A DNA stretch of 64,000 nt from a virus. The notes under the pieces are model-generated. The model made no database searches. It saw nothing but the letters and a program-made list of their open reading frames with translations, and had not been told where the DNA came from. A program made the translations under genes and the position numbers. The stretch covers positions 119,145 through 183,144 of IMG/VR virus record IMGVR_UViG_3300043410_001892; one strand, 5' to 3'. Positions within the stretch are counted from its first letter, which is position 1, and each line of letters begins with the position of its first letter. Below are positions 1 to 9,637 of the stretch, one piece after another.

Positions 1-973
1 ATTCTGAACCACCTTTGTAACCAATTAAGATTGAAGTATTGTCTGTAGCATAGCTGTTTACATATACTTTTAATGAGTTGTTTAAAGTACCAACGAATTT
101 TGTATTAGTTGGAGCTTCAAATGTACCTTCAGTTGTACGAGCAAATGCTGAAGTTGTAGCAGATTGCAAAATAGTTAATGCAAATGGAGATACAACAGCA
201 TAGTTACCAGCACCACGACGTGTACGTTGTGCAATCAAGTTGCTTACACGGTTGATTTGAACAGCTAATGCAGCGTGTTCGTCACCTACGAATGTAGCAG
301 TACCTGATACTGCAGATTGATTGTATGTTTCAACATCTGATCCAGCCAATGTTAATAATGAAGCGATAATTTCTTGATCGATCTCAGCGGTAATTTCTTG
401 AGCCAAAGCAGCCATAATTTCTGCTTCAACGTCAATACCTTGTTGTGCTTGCGCATCTTGAGCAGATTCAAATGTCCAGCGAGCTGACAACTTACGTGTT
501 TTAGCTTCAACTGTTTGTTTCAAGATTTGAATGCTCATTTTTTTACCAGCTTGTCCTTCTAAAGTTGCAGTTGACGTAGCTTTTGCTGCGTTTGCATTTT
601 CATTACCTGAATATGCTTCTGCAATTTTGAATGGGCTTAACGCTTCTTCGCCTGCTAATACACCTGCTCCAGTGCTTGTGTCTGCATAACGAACGCGCAA
701 TGTGTGGATTTGACCAACAGGACCAGTCATCGGTTGTACCCCAACCAATTCGTTAGCGATAACGGTTGGCATAACACGACGGATTACTGGTAAAATCACG
801 CGGTTTAAAGTTGCAACGTTGCCAGCAGATGTAGCACCAGCAGTTGGACTTTCCATCAAATACTTACGTGTATTTTCAAGTGTTACGCCCATTACTGATT
901 TTTTTGTACCTTGCAAGCCTTCTAAAAGAGCTTGTTTTGTTTCTGCCCAACGGCCATTAAGTAGTTCTGACAT
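1..973 (-). CDS. 23: Major capsid protein gp23 (3' end outside window)
   Basis: Reading leftward from ATG at 971-973 gives MSELLNGRWAETKQALLEGL and then a continuous frame to the window edge, about 324 residues, so the C-terminus is missing. The composition and order (VGVQPMTGPVGQIHTLRVRY, then AGEEALSPFKIAEAY, AAEAR-like helix replaced by KLSARWTFESAQDAQAQQG) are those of the T4 gp23 capsid family that forms the hexamers of the head shell. A strong ribosome site (AGGAG, 7 nt before ATG) supports the start. It lies directly after the scaffold and protease genes, as in T4, where gp23 is trimmed at its N-terminus by gp21 during maturation. Possible cleavage motifs of the L-x-E kind lie in the first 40 residues, but which is used cannot be read from sequence. 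Confidence 0.95.
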   Translation of the reverse strand, partial: MSELLNGRWAETKQALLEGLQGTKKSVMGVTLENTRKYLMESPTAGATSAGNVATLNRVILPVIRRVMPTVIANELVGVQPMTGPVGQIHTLRVRYADTSTGAGVLAGEEALSPFKIAEAYSGNENANAAKATSTATLEGQAGKKMSIQILKQTVEAKTRKLSARWTFESAQDAQAQQGIDVEAEIMAALAQEITAEIDQEIIASLLTLAGSDVETYNQSAVSGTATFVGDEHAALAVQINRVSNLIAQRTRRGAGNYAVVSPFALTILQSATTSAFARTTEGTFEAPTNTKFVGTLNNSLKVYVNSYATDNTSILIGYKGGSE

Positions 974-991
974 TTAAATTCTCCTAAATTT

Positions 992-2083
992 TTATAGTCC
1001 AGCGAGGCGGCGGATATCAATAATGTTTGATTCATCTTCGCTGCTACGGTTGGTGTTGGAAATTTTATTTCCGGTTATTTCTTTAGCTTCTACAAGAGCT
1101 TGTCTTTTTTGTGGTGCTTGTTTACCAGAAATTACTGCTGGTAAATATTTTTCAAAGCTTTCATTAAGTTTTGAAGTTTTCACACTCGTCATCAATTCGC
1201 TCATGATATCACGTTGCTCTACGCTAAGAGGAGCTAATAACTCACTCATGATATCTTTTCTTTCTTGCGTTTCTTTCAACGCACGGATTTCTGCTTGTTT
1301 GCTTTCTAATATTTTTTCAGCTTTGATAACTGCTTTAGCAGCTTCATTGATGGCCAAATCTTTCATGTCTATGACTTTGAGCAATTTTGCAGTTTCCGAT
1401 TTATCATTCAAGTAACTTGCTTGATATTCAGAAGCAAATGCTTCAAATAACTTACGACCAAAATCACTACGGCGAGCTGATTCAATGTCTTCTTTTAATG
1501 AAGTAATTTCAGCGTTTAAGGTTTGACCTACAACACTTTCAACCATTGTAGCTGCACGTTGTACAAATTGTTGTTTTACTCGTTTGATTTCTTGACGACC
1601 TTCACGAATTAGACGAACTTTTGATTCGGCTAAATCCTGTTTGTCTTTATAAAATTCTGTAATTTCTTGAGCCAAAGCTTCTACTACAAAATGTTCCAAT
1701 GTGCTAAATTTATTTGCCATTGACATTTGATCTTCGTGCAATTCTTTAACTTCTTGTGCTAATTGACGTGTAACGAATTTGTTAACCGTGTTTGCACTTT
1801 CAGTCATTTTCTTAGCAAATTTAACTTTCATTTCTGCTAATTGCATACGATCTGCAACGAATTCGCTAAGTTCATCAGATAGTTGTTCAGAGATCATACG
1901 ATCAACTGCTTCAACCATGATGTTTTTGTCATGCTCATACTTTTGAGCGAATTCTTCGCGTAGTTGTTGAGCAACAATTTCACGGTTTTCAACGATACGT
2001 TGTTCCCATGCTTGCTCAATAGACTCTTTGATCTCTTGCGAAACCACATTGTTTTCAAATAATGTTTTTAATGCATCCAACAT
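992..2083 (-). CDS. 22: Prohead core scaffold protein gp22
   Basis: A 363-residue, highly charged, almost wholly helical protein with long predicted coiled coils (roughly residues 10-280) and no hydrophobic core segments. It sits between the protease and the major capsid gene, the T4 gp22 position; gp22 forms the internal scaffold of the prohead and is later degraded by gp21. It is longer than T4 gp22 (about 270 residues). Several L/I-x-E tripeptides suitable for gp21 cleavage are scattered through it, including LFE at residues 8-10. The ATG at 2083 is preceded by AAAGGAG, which fixes the start. The stop overlaps a TATAAAAA sequence on the same strand that may contribute to gp23 expression. 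Confidence 0.88.
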   Translation of the reverse strand: MLDALKTLFENNVVSQEIKESIEQAWEQRIVENREIVAQQLREEFAQKYEHDKNIMVEAVDRMISEQLSDELSEFVADRMQLAEMKVKFAKKMTESANTVNKFVTRQLAQEVKELHEDQMSMANKFSTLEHFVVEALAQEITEFYKDKQDLAESKVRLIREGRQEIKRVKQQFVQRAATMVESVVGQTLNAEITSLKEDIESARRSDFGRKLFEAFASEYQASYLNDKSETAKLLKVIDMKDLAINEAAKAVIKAEKILESKQAEIRALKETQERKDIMSELLAPLSVEQRDIMSELMTSVKTSKLNESFEKYLPAVISGKQAPQKRQALVEAKEITGNKISNTNRSSEDESNIIDIRRLAGL

Positions 2084-2097
2084 GTGATTCTCCTTTA

Positions 2098-2724
2098 CTA
2101 TTGGAGTCCGTTTATTATATTTAATAAACTTTCTTTAAGGTATTTTTGCGCCTTTGGATCACCTCTTACCTCTTCCGCTAAACGAATTGAATTAAGACCA
2201 CCTTTACTATTCATTAAGTGTTCGTAGATTGGGGTAGGATAAGCTCCTGGTGCACTTGGTTGAGCTACCATATCAACTGTGATAATCTCAAAATCTGATA
2301 CTTCACCGGATCCGGAATCACTAACATTGCCAGATCCGCGTGAGCTAACGCCAAGTTTCACACCACTTTCTAACATGGTTTTAATTAGTTGACCCATTGG
2401 TGTTGGTAAAATTTTAAGTTTACCATAACCATTTGGACCTTCCATCCACATGTTAGTTATCATATGTGAAACTCGGTCTAAATTAATTTTTAGATCATCT
2501 GGGTGATCTACTTCTCCTAGTACAGAATAACCATTTTGAATTTGATCGTTGAGGGTCTTAACAGCCTTGCTAATCTCACTCACAGGGTACACACGTTGAT
2601 TTGCGTTTCGGATGCCACCTTGTATACAGATACCGCTCATATACAAGTTTTTTCCTTCCTTATCGTCAGATTCAACGATCATTTGCGCTTCGTTGAAGCT
2701 AAGGTTTTCTCGGAGATGTAACAT
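2098..2724 (-). CDS. 21: Prohead core protease gp21
   Basis: A 208-residue serine protease of the T4 gp21/herpesvirus-assemblin type that degrades the scaffold and trims head proteins inside the prohead. The active-site region is visible: VLGEVDHPDD with H74, and KLGVSSRGSG with the candidate nucleophile at S127 or S128. Length agrees with T4 gp21 (about 212 residues). The C-terminal part contains VAQPSAPGAYPTPIYEH, typical of the family. Start is ATG 2724, three codons after the upstream stop; the ribosome site is weak, so translational coupling with the upstream acidic protein is likely. Its presence gives a rationale for searching the phage for L-x-E cleaved capsid-targeted proteins. Confidence 0.95.
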   Translation of the reverse strand: MLHLRENLSFNEAQMIVESDDKEGKNLYMSGICIQGGIRNANQRVYPVSEISKAVKTLNDQIQNGYSVLGEVDHPDDLKINLDRVSHMITNMWMEGPNGYGKLKILPTPMGQLIKTMLESGVKLGVSSRGSGNVSDSGSGEVSDFEIITVDMVAQPSAPGAYPTPIYEHLMNSKGGLNSIRLAEEVRGDPKAQKYLKESLLNIINGLQ

Positions 2725-2727
2725 AAA

Positions 2728-3609
2728 TTACTTGCTGCCTCTTCCGCGGAATACACTTGTAGTGTTTTGTCCGTTGTCAGGACTTTTTCCTTTTGTTTCA
2801 GGACCATGACCTGGTTCTCTTTTCTTAAATGCGGTTTTTCCAGCTTTGCTGTCTGGACGATTTTGGATTGTGCCTAAGCCTGAAGTTAAATCGCCTGCTT
2901 TAGGGCTTAACAATCCACCTTGGGTGCCTTCACCTTTAGATTCACCTGCAAATTTAGGTGCTACGCCGCCCATGTCGTTATATTTTGCTTTGTTAAAAAT
3001 ACTTTTGTTATTAACACCGTTGTCACCGTGTTTAGGTAATGCAACTTTGTTTACGTATTCAAACATGCTTTGGAATTCATTTTCTTCTTCACCGGCTCCA
3101 AATTCGTCGCCGCCCATGCCCATGTCGTCATCGCCCATGCCCATTTCGTCGCCGCCAAACATGTCGTCGTGTTCTGGTTCATCTTCTTCACCAGCTAATA
3201 ATTGTTCAAATTCTGATTTTAATTCGTCTAATGCATCTTCAAGATCTAATACACGATTTTCTAAATCGCCATCTTCTTCATCACCAAATTCGTCATCACC
3301 GAATTCATCACCTTCTTCATCACCGAATTCATCGCCTTCTTTATCGCCAAATTCATCGTCTTCGCCTTCTTCGTCATCACCAAAGGTGTCGCCGCCAAAG
3401 TCATCATCGCCTTCATCTTCGTCATCACCAAAGCTATCGGTGTCGTCTTCTTCAGACTCTTCTTCTTCTTCAAATTCTTCTGCTAATAATTTTTCGTAAA
3501 TCTCACGTGATTTACCTACTACGATATTGTGAAAAATATCTTTTGCTGCTTCATGATCTTCATTGATCAAAGCCTCAAGCATGGCTTCAAATTTGGTACG
3601 GTCAGTCAT
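2728..3609 (-). CDS. Acidic prohead core protein candidate (gp68 position)
   Basis: Start taken as ATG 3609 (MTDRTKFEAMLEAL), because AGGAGAG lies just upstream; an ATG 7 codons earlier (3630) has no ribosome site. The 293-residue product begins with a helical head (1-50), then a strongly acidic low-complexity tract (about 50-120) built of repeats around DEFGDEEG, a short coiled coil (EDALDELKSEFEQLL), a second Asp/Gly/Met tract and a basic, Gly/Lys-rich tail. Its place between portal and protease corresponds to T4 genes 67/68, whose products are internal prohead core proteins. Extremely acidic proteins are expected in such cores. Homology to gp67 or gp68 is not visible by eye, so the role is inferred from position and composition. 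Confidence 0.7.
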   Translation of the reverse strand: MTDRTKFEAMLEALINEDHEAAKDIFHNIVVGKSREIYEKLLAEEFEEEEESEEDDTDSFGDDEDEGDDDFGGDTFGDDEEGEDDEFGDKEGDEFGDEEGDEFGDDEFGDEEDGDLENRVLDLEDALDELKSEFEQLLAGEEDEPEHDDMFGGDEMGMGDDDMGMGGDEFGAGEEENEFQSMFEYVNKVALPKHGDNGVNNKSIFNKAKYNDMGGVAPKFAGESKGEGTQGGLLSPKAGDLTSGLGTIQNRPDSKAGKTAFKKREPGHGPETKGKSPDNGQNTTSVFRGRGSK

Positions 3610-3658
3610 GTTTCTCTCCTGTGATATCATTTTCTACAAGGCTGTCTTATATTTACAC

Positions 3659-3666
3659 TACTTATA
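3659..3666 (-). promoter_or_regulatory. Weak late-promoter-like octamer
   Basis: TATAAGTA on the minus strand, one base from TATAAATA, about 50 nt upstream of the acidic core protein start at 3609. Confidence 0.35.
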
Positions 3667-3719
3667 AAAAATATTGCAAATATGGCGCCAAAGCGATGGT
3701 TTTTGGCATGTTCTTTAGA

Positions 3720-3974
3720 CTATATACCAGTTGGCGCAGGTGTTGAATACATTGTATGAATAAAATTTAATTCAACTTCTTGTTCTAAGATATGAGCTTC
3801 ACTACTCTTCCGAAGTTCATTAATCTGTCTAAGCGATAATCTTGTTTTTCTCGTATCAGAACGATGAACTAACGATTTATCGTTATCAGAATTATACCTC
3901 ATATCACTGGCAACATGCTTTGAGTTTGGGTCGTTATAAAAAAGTTCTCTAAGTATCATAGTATTATTTATCAC
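3720..3974 (-). CDS. Small conserved-position protein between portal and core genes
   Basis: An 84-codon frame starting with GTG at 3974, or a 79-residue protein from ATG 3959 (MILRELFYNDPNSKH). Neither start has a good ribosome site; the GTG immediately follows the portal stop, which suggests translational coupling. The protein is charged and helical (LSLRQINELRKSSEAHILEQEVEL) with no membrane segment. Its location is that of T4 gene 67, an 80-residue prohead core protein, and the size fits, but no sequence match is recognised. Its N-terminus (M-I-L-R-E-L) is similar to the capsid-targeting-like starts further right, without a clear L-x-E cleavage site. Confidence 0.7.
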   Translation of the reverse strand: MINNTMILRELFYNDPNSKHVASDMRYNSDNDKSLVHRSDTRKTRLSLRQINELRKSSEAHILEQEVELNFIHTMYSTPAPTGI

Positions 3975-5716
3975 ATTGGAGGCGGTGCCATACCCGGTGC
4001 AGCAGGTGGCGGCATAGCTCCTGGCATACCGCCAGTCATTGGATCAGGTGGCATAACCCCTGGAGGTGCTGCTAAGTTACTTGCAGAGTTCATATCTTGT
4101 TCCATACCAGCAGCTGATAGCCCAGCTCCGCGTAATTCTCCTGCTGCATCTGTGTGAGTTGGCTGGCCTTTACCTTGTTCTTCACCCCATAGACGTTCAT
4201 TTTCTGCCATTTCGTCTTCAGTTAATCCTAAAAATCTTTTTAATGCAAAGCGTTTACTCATATAAGGCACTGCTTGAATAGTATTAAAGGTATTAATTCT
4301 TTCGGAATCTAAACTTGCTTGACGTGCGCTTGCGAAGTTCATTGGTGGGTTAAATTGTAATTCAAATAAATTTGAATCAATATTTGCACCGCGCGAGTAC
4401 ATGTACATTTTAAATTCATTTGTAAATACATCTGTGATTAAACTTTGCAATCTTTCGCAGTATTTGTTAAATCTTAACTCTTGAATATACGCTGTACCAA
4501 CACGCCCGTCTTGAAAACTTGATTGACTATCGTCTGCACCAGTTGGTAAGTAGCTACTTGGAATACGTAAGCCACGGAATAACTTGTTTGTAAAGAATTT
4601 TAAGTCATCAATTTCACCTAAATTAGTTCCGCCCGGTAATGTTTCTACTTTAGAACCGCGTCCTTCTGCAGTTTGTGGGAAGAAATAGTCTTCATTTATA
4701 CTTAAAGGATTGTAAGCACTGTCAATAACGTTCTGTCCACCGCCACTTTGGCTTGGAATTCTACGTTGATGTATTTCATTTTTAACTCTTTCTACAAAGG
4801 CCATAGCTAAATGGCTTGGCATATTACCAACATCGATATGAAATACGCGTCTTTCTGGAGCTCTTTGTATACGATATATTAAAATAGCATCTTCTAATAG
4901 TTCTTTTTGCTTATAAACTTTAAAAATATTCTCTAATAAGCTGTTACCAAACGGATAATTGTTATCTAACCCTTCAGAAAGTGATAAATGAACAACATGT
5001 TCTGCATCAACTGCGTGTTCTGTATCGCCTAAACCAAATCTTGAACCTGCTCCTGTATTAGGATATGGACCAGATGCACCATATTGAGCACCAGATGTTC
5101 CCATATAACCTGCACCTGATGTCATTCCACCGCCGGATTGTTTTGGATTTATGTTAGGTGTAATGCGTGTTGCTACGAGATTTTCAAAGTTAGGAGCTAA
5201 ATCTTTAATGATATACTGTACAGGCTTCTTTCCTTCGCTTTCATTTACGATTACAGTTTCAATTTTACTAGGATCAATCCAGTTCCATTTTTGATTTTCA
5301 GGATCTCTAATGAAAAAAGCATCACCGTATTTGAATACATTTCGAACAATCCTAAAGATTTTAGTATCAAAATTCTGTAATTTGTTCCATTGTTGTAGAT
5401 ATTCACCTAAAATTCTAATTTCTGAATTAGTTCCTCGATTATTCCAACGAACTGTAAATGGACTTTTACCATCTTTTAACTTTTGTGTACAAAATTCAGC
5501 GAGAATATCAAGTGCTGCGTTGATTTCAGGATCACTATCCATTACTTCGTACTGTTGATAACGATCAACACGATTAGGGCTTCCGGTATAAACATCTGGC
5601 AAGTAACTTGAATAATTTTTTCTTGCAGGTCCTGCTTTTGATGTTAAACCTAGTGTAGGAGTAGTATTAAGTTGTGTTGTACTGGATATTTCAGTGAAAT
5701 GTTTACGCCAGGCCAT
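3971..5716 (-). CDS. 20: Portal vertex protein gp20
   Basis: A 581-residue portal protein of the T4 gp20 family, forming the dodecamer through which DNA enters and leaves the head and on which the prohead is initiated. Diagnostic stretches include VDRYQQYEVMDSDPEINAAL near residue 52, LPGGTNLGEIDDLKFFTNKL (about 365) and RVGTAYIQELRFNKYCERL (about 405). The C-terminal 50 residues are Pro/Met/Gly-rich and look disordered. Length is slightly above T4 gp20 (524). ATG 5716 is preceded by TAGGAG. Stop overlaps the next small gene's GTG. It heads the head-assembly operon. Confidence 0.97.
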   Translation of the reverse strand: MAWRKHFTEISSTTQLNTTPTLGLTSKAGPARKNYSSYLPDVYTGSPNRVDRYQQYEVMDSDPEINAALDILAEFCTQKLKDGKSPFTVRWNNRGTNSEIRILGEYLQQWNKLQNFDTKIFRIVRNVFKYGDAFFIRDPENQKWNWIDPSKIETVIVNESEGKKPVQYIIKDLAPNFENLVATRITPNINPKQSGGGMTSGAGYMGTSGAQYGASGPYPNTGAGSRFGLGDTEHAVDAEHVVHLSLSEGLDNNYPFGNSLLENIFKVYKQKELLEDAILIYRIQRAPERRVFHIDVGNMPSHLAMAFVERVKNEIHQRRIPSQSGGGQNVIDSAYNPLSINEDYFFPQTAEGRGSKVETLPGGTNLGEIDDLKFFTNKLFRGLRIPSSYLPTGADDSQSSFQDGRVGTAYIQELRFNKYCERLQSLITDVFTNEFKMYMYSRGANIDSNLFELQFNPPMNFASARQASLDSERINTFNTIQAVPYMSKRFALKRFLGLTEDEMAENERLWGEEQGKGQPTHTDAAGELRGAGLSAAGMEQDMNSASNLAAPPGVMPPDPMTGGMPGAMPPPAAPGMAPPPM

Positions 5717-5766
5717 ATATTTCTCCTAATGTTTGTTCTTTTTGTTGTATATTCATTTTTTCATCC

Positions 5767-8700
5767 TTAATAGAACCTATTAGACATATTATTCGTAGCT
5801 TTCACTTGTTTTTGACTGCTTGAACTAATAGATTCAGTATGTGAAGCCATTTGTGACATTGTTTTATTTAACTGTATCACTGCATCGTATATCTCTTTTA
5901 GGCTAACTGTATGAGATGTTTGTGATGATGCAGGTTTTGCATTTGATTGTTGCTCTGTATGCATTGGCTCCGGTGCATGTACCGGTGCAGGTTTGGTTGT
6001 TAGTTCATGTGTTGACGGTGCAACTTGATTTTGTGTCACATCTTTAATCTGAGCATGTGAACTTTTAACACTTTCAGCATCTTTTCTTGCATTAAACTCT
6101 TGCCAAGACTCTAAACCACCAATATGATGTGGTGCAGGTTTAGCAACACCTGCAGGTTCTGCCGATTTTGCTGATTGTCCTTTAGCTTTATCTTCATTAA
6201 CTATAGATTTCCAAAGATCGTCATGTTTATACAAACCAGAATTTTTTATTTGTTCTCTATATATGTTTGCCGGATCATTTGGGTCTGCTTTTCTTGCTGC
6301 AATAGCCTCTGGTGTATTCTCTGCGGCAAGTTTTGCTGCATTTTCTTCCGGAGTTTCTTGTTTAACATTTTCATACCGTACATTTCCGCGTGTAAACAAT
6401 GGACTATTGTCAGGTTTGAACATATCTCCTATTTTATCAAAGAATCCTTTTGATTCTGTTGGCTGATTTGCTTCAAGTTTTTGTTCATTTTCAACTGGAA
6501 CTGGAGTTTCTTGATTAGGAGCTAATGTTTCTGATACTTTTGCAGATTCATCTTGTAATTTTGCTGCAGTAACATCTTTATTAGTTGCACTTTCAGCAAA
6601 TTTATCACCAAGACTGTTAAATGACGCAGAATAGTCTGGAGATTTAAATGTTTCCATTGCATTTGTTAGCTTTTCAGTATTATCCTCTGGTTTAACAACA
6701 TTAGTAGAAACAGATTCTGTAAGTTTATCACTTAAATTGTTAAATGACTTATCTAAAGATGATTCTTTTTTCTCTTCTGGTTTTTCTGTGCTAATTTCTT
6801 TAAAGTCTAAACCGGTTGACAGTACATCTTTCTCTGCAGTTTTAATTTGAGCTTTTTCTTCAGGTGGTTTTTCTGTTTTCTTTGGTTCAACTATACGTCC
6901 TTCTTCTATATCACGTTGTTTTTTCTCTGCAGCTAATGTCAGTTCACGTTGTCTAGCGGCTGCAGCAGTTTCTGCATCATATTTTGGCTTAAACGCTGCA
7001 TACTGTGCTTCAAATATTGGTAGATCATGAACTGCATCTTCATCATTTCTACCTTTTAGCTCGGCAATTTTGTCAATAAAGAATTTGTTTTCACCTTCTC
7101 TTACTTTACGTTTAATTGTTTCAGTAGATTGTATACCAGTTTCTAACTCTTTCATTTCTGCATTAGTAAACTCATCGCGAGGATCTTTTAATCCAGCTTC
7201 GGCATCTTTTGATGTACCTGCAGGAGGTGGAGGTGTGTTTTCTGCAGTCTTAATAGTTGCGGTATCAGTAGTTGTAGGCGGTGCAGTAGCTGGTAGAGTT
7301 GATTTTGCAGGTTCAGTTGTTGGTGTTGCAGGTTCTGGTTCGCGCGAATAAGTAATTTCTGGTTTATTTCTTTCAGCTATAGCTGCTTGTTCTTTATTTG
7401 CGTTTTCTTGTTGTTTCTTTTTATCTTCTGCAGAGTTATCAGCTTTATTCACAATAGAACTTTTACTTTCTTTAATGTTTCCATCAACATGAAGACCAAT
7501 ATTTTTAAATATTTCCATTAATTGTTCATTAAATTTATCTGTAGCTGGAATAAATGAAATGTTTTTCATTTTATCAGTAACTTCAGACAATCTTAAGACA
7601 ACCTTTTCCATTTGGTCGTTAACACGATTAAATACACGTTCAATATCAGCAGCATTCGAAGTTGACATTGGTTTTATTTGATTAGCAATGTCTGTACCAA
7701 AAGAAGTTGGTAATGGAAAGTTCATTGACCCAGATTTAGACGATGAAGATGTTGAAACTTGCTGAGATAATTGTCTAAACATATCCCTAGGGAACATTTT
7801 TTCAATAAATCTCATCATTTGATCTTCATTTGCAACTATTTCATTACCGTGAAGTAATGCAGGTTCACCTTTTGGATCAAAGTTTGTAAACATATCTTTA
7901 AATCCGCCGCCACCTGACAGGAATTTTTCAAATTCCGGTGTACCACTGGCAAAAATGTGTGGCTCTTCCTTACCAAGAGGTTTAGTTAAATCATTTGGGT
8001 CTCGAATGTTGTTTGATTCGTTTTCTTTTAGTTTAGAACCTTCGTCAAACCGTTTGCGTAAAGAATCTGGAATTATTCCTTTGCCAATATCATTTAATTC
8101 ATTTGTAGCAGCATTTTTTAAACCTTGTAGTTCTTGTTTCCAACCTTCTTGAGATCTATTTCTAAGAAGATTATCAAGTTGCCCATTTTTATTAAGTGCT
8201 TCAATTACTTTGCCACCGTCTCTAGCTAACTCACCAAAGACTGAACTCAATCCGCCAGCTGCTCCTTTTAAATTACGATCAATTTCGTTAATAGTAGTTG
8301 CTAATTTAACTGCTGGATCAGTTATAGGTTCACCAGTAGGCTTTTGTCCTGCAGCTTCTTTACGAGCTTCTTCTTGCATTAACTTAAGAGCTTCGCCGGC
8401 ACCAACATGTGCCTCTGCCATTTTAGCTTCTAATTGTTGAAGACCTGGCGTTTTTACATATTCGTCACCTAATCGATCTGGTACAGAGCCCGCCGGGCCG
8501 CCAATCATACCTAATGTTGATACAGGTTTCTTTTCTAATCCTTCAACATGTTTAGTAATAGCAGTGTCAAACAAATTCTTTAGATTTGCAACATCTTCTG
8601 GACTTTTAGCGTTACGAATAGCGTTTCCTACTCTAACTGCCTCAGCTAACGACCCAGTTGCACCTAATGTTGCGGCAGCTTTAGTACCTTCATCTGTTCG

Positions 8701-9591
8701 AATTGCACCAGTAGCTTGTTCAACGATAACAGTTTTCATTGCTGGACTTGCATTAGATAACTGTGGTAGTATTGCATCTAATGCTTGGCGTTGCATTGGA
8801 TCTAATGAACGCATCATTGCTTGAATTCGTTTATCAGATTTTATTTGTTGCAGTTGTTCTAATTGTTCTTTTTTACCAATACCTGTTATACGTGAATTTT
8901 CGTCAATTGATTCAATTAATTTTTCAGTTGCGTCAATTTGTCGTTGCCGCATTAATGGATCATTAGCATTAAATCCAGGTTGATTCATACTTGCAACATA
9001 CATTGCTTTATTAATCAGTTCTGCACTCATGCCTAATTTTTCAAGTTGAGCAATAATTGGTCTCTGATGCAACTGCTCATTCATTTCTAAGAAATTTTTC
9101 TGAGCTCGATTAACAGTTGAACCTAATGCACCTAATTCAGCAGCACCTTTTTTAACCATTTCGGTGTATTCGTCTTGGGTCATACGAGCACCTTTGATTA
9201 AAGAATCAAATTCTGCTATGTTATTTCCAAATGTTGCACCGTACTCGCTTGCTTTGTTTAAGTTTGAATTAGTTGTAAGGACAGCATCACTAATCTTTTT
9301 ACCAGCGTCGCCAAGAATTTTTCCAAATGCTCCACCATAGTCGGATAATGCTTTATTAAAATTAGTTAATGCGTCTTTAGTAGTTGCAGTACCTGAACCA
9401 AGTTTCTCAAGTGCATCCCCAAGTGTGCTTGCTCCATCGGCAGCCGTGTTAAGTCCTTTCTTAAGCGAATTAAAAGGTGTAAGAGAGAATCCGCCACCAC
9501 CTCCGCCACCACCTCCGGTATTAGAGCCTTTTAATGTTTTATTAAGAGCATCAATCGATTCTCGTAGTCGTACTGTATCTTCATCACTCAT
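5767..9591 (-). CDS. Tail tape-measure protein candidate
   Basis: A 1274-residue protein with a nine-glycine run near residue 26, alternating helical segments (about 40-350), and a long charged Pro/Glu/Lys/Thr-rich, probably extended or coiled C-terminal half (700-1230). No enzyme motif is seen. Length, repetitive helical character and place beside a gp26-like/tail chaperone-like gene suggest the tape measure, the role of gp29 in T4, although sequence identity with gp29 is not apparent. T4 gp29 is about 590 residues, so a longer tail or additional domains would be implied. ATG 9591 is preceded by TAGGAT. A perfect late promoter (TATAAATA, 9645-9638) lies upstream. An alternative is another large internal virion protein. 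Confidence 0.6.
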   Translation of the reverse strand: MSDEDTVRLRESIDALNKTLKGSNTGGGGGGGGGFSLTPFNSLKKGLNTAADGASTLGDALEKLGSGTATTKDALTNFNKALSDYGGAFGKILGDAGKKISDAVLTTNSNLNKASEYGATFGNNIAEFDSLIKGARMTQDEYTEMVKKGAAELGALGSTVNRAQKNFLEMNEQLHQRPIIAQLEKLGMSAELINKAMYVASMNQPGFNANDPLMRQRQIDATEKLIESIDENSRITGIGKKEQLEQLQQIKSDKRIQAMMRSLDPMQRQALDAILPQLSNASPAMKTVIVEQATGAIRTDEGTKAAATLGATGSLAEAVRVGNAIRNAKSPEDVANLKNLFDTAITKHVEGLEKKPVSTLGMIGGPAGSVPDRLGDEYVKTPGLQQLEAKMAEAHVGAGEALKLMQEEARKEAAGQKPTGEPITDPAVKLATTINEIDRNLKGAAGGLSSVFGELARDGGKVIEALNKNGQLDNLLRNRSQEGWKQELQGLKNAATNELNDIGKGIIPDSLRKRFDEGSKLKENESNNIRDPNDLTKPLGKEEPHIFASGTPEFEKFLSGGGGFKDMFTNFDPKGEPALLHGNEIVANEDQMMRFIEKMFPRDMFRQLSQQVSTSSSSKSGSMNFPLPTSFGTDIANQIKPMSTSNAADIERVFNRVNDQMEKVVLRLSEVTDKMKNISFIPATDKFNEQLMEIFKNIGLHVDGNIKESKSSIVNKADNSAEDKKKQQENANKEQAAIAERNKPEITYSREPEPATPTTEPAKSTLPATAPPTTTDTATIKTAENTPPPPAGTSKDAEAGLKDPRDEFTNAEMKELETGIQSTETIKRKVREGENKFFIDKIAELKGRNDEDAVHDLPIFEAQYAAFKPKYDAETAAAARQRELTLAAEKKQRDIEEGRIVEPKKTEKPPEEKAQIKTAEKDVLSTGLDFKEISTEKPEEKKESSLDKSFNNLSDKLTESVSTNVVKPEDNTEKLTNAMETFKSPDYSASFNSLGDKFAESATNKDVTAAKLQDESAKVSETLAPNQETPVPVENEQKLEANQPTESKGFFDKIGDMFKPDNSPLFTRGNVRYENVKQETPEENAAKLAAENTPEAIAARKADPNDPANIYREQIKNSGLYKHDDLWKSIVNEDKAKGQSAKSAEPAGVAKPAPHHIGGLESWQEFNARKDAESVKSSHAQIKDVTQNQVAPSTHELTTKPAPVHAPEPMHTEQQSNAKPASSQTSHTVSLKEIYDAVIQLNKTMSQMASHTESISSSSQKQVKATNNMSNRFY

Positions 9592-9616
9592 TTTAAAAAT
9601 CCTAAAAAATTATGTA

Positions 9617-9624
9617 TATAAATA
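9617..9624 (+). promoter_or_regulatory. T4-type late promoter for gp26-like gene
   Basis: Exact TATAAATA, 32 bp before the gp26-like ATG at 9657. It faces a mirror-image copy at 9638-9645 on the other strand, so the two octamers form an 8-bp inverted repeat separated by 13 bp. Confidence 0.8.
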
Positions 9625-9637
9625 TGGTTTATACTTA

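Noticed and set aside
2846-3566. Long plus-strand frames opposite the acidic core gene (Ser/Pro-rich or His/Arg/Leu-rich)
   Set aside because: Mirror frames of the repetitive acidic coding sequence; no ribosome site and biased composition follow from the repeats.
9478-9530. CCACCACCTCC repeat as a regulatory or CRISPR-like repeat
   Set aside because: It encodes the polyglycine run of the tape-measure candidate on the minus strand; no spacer structure.
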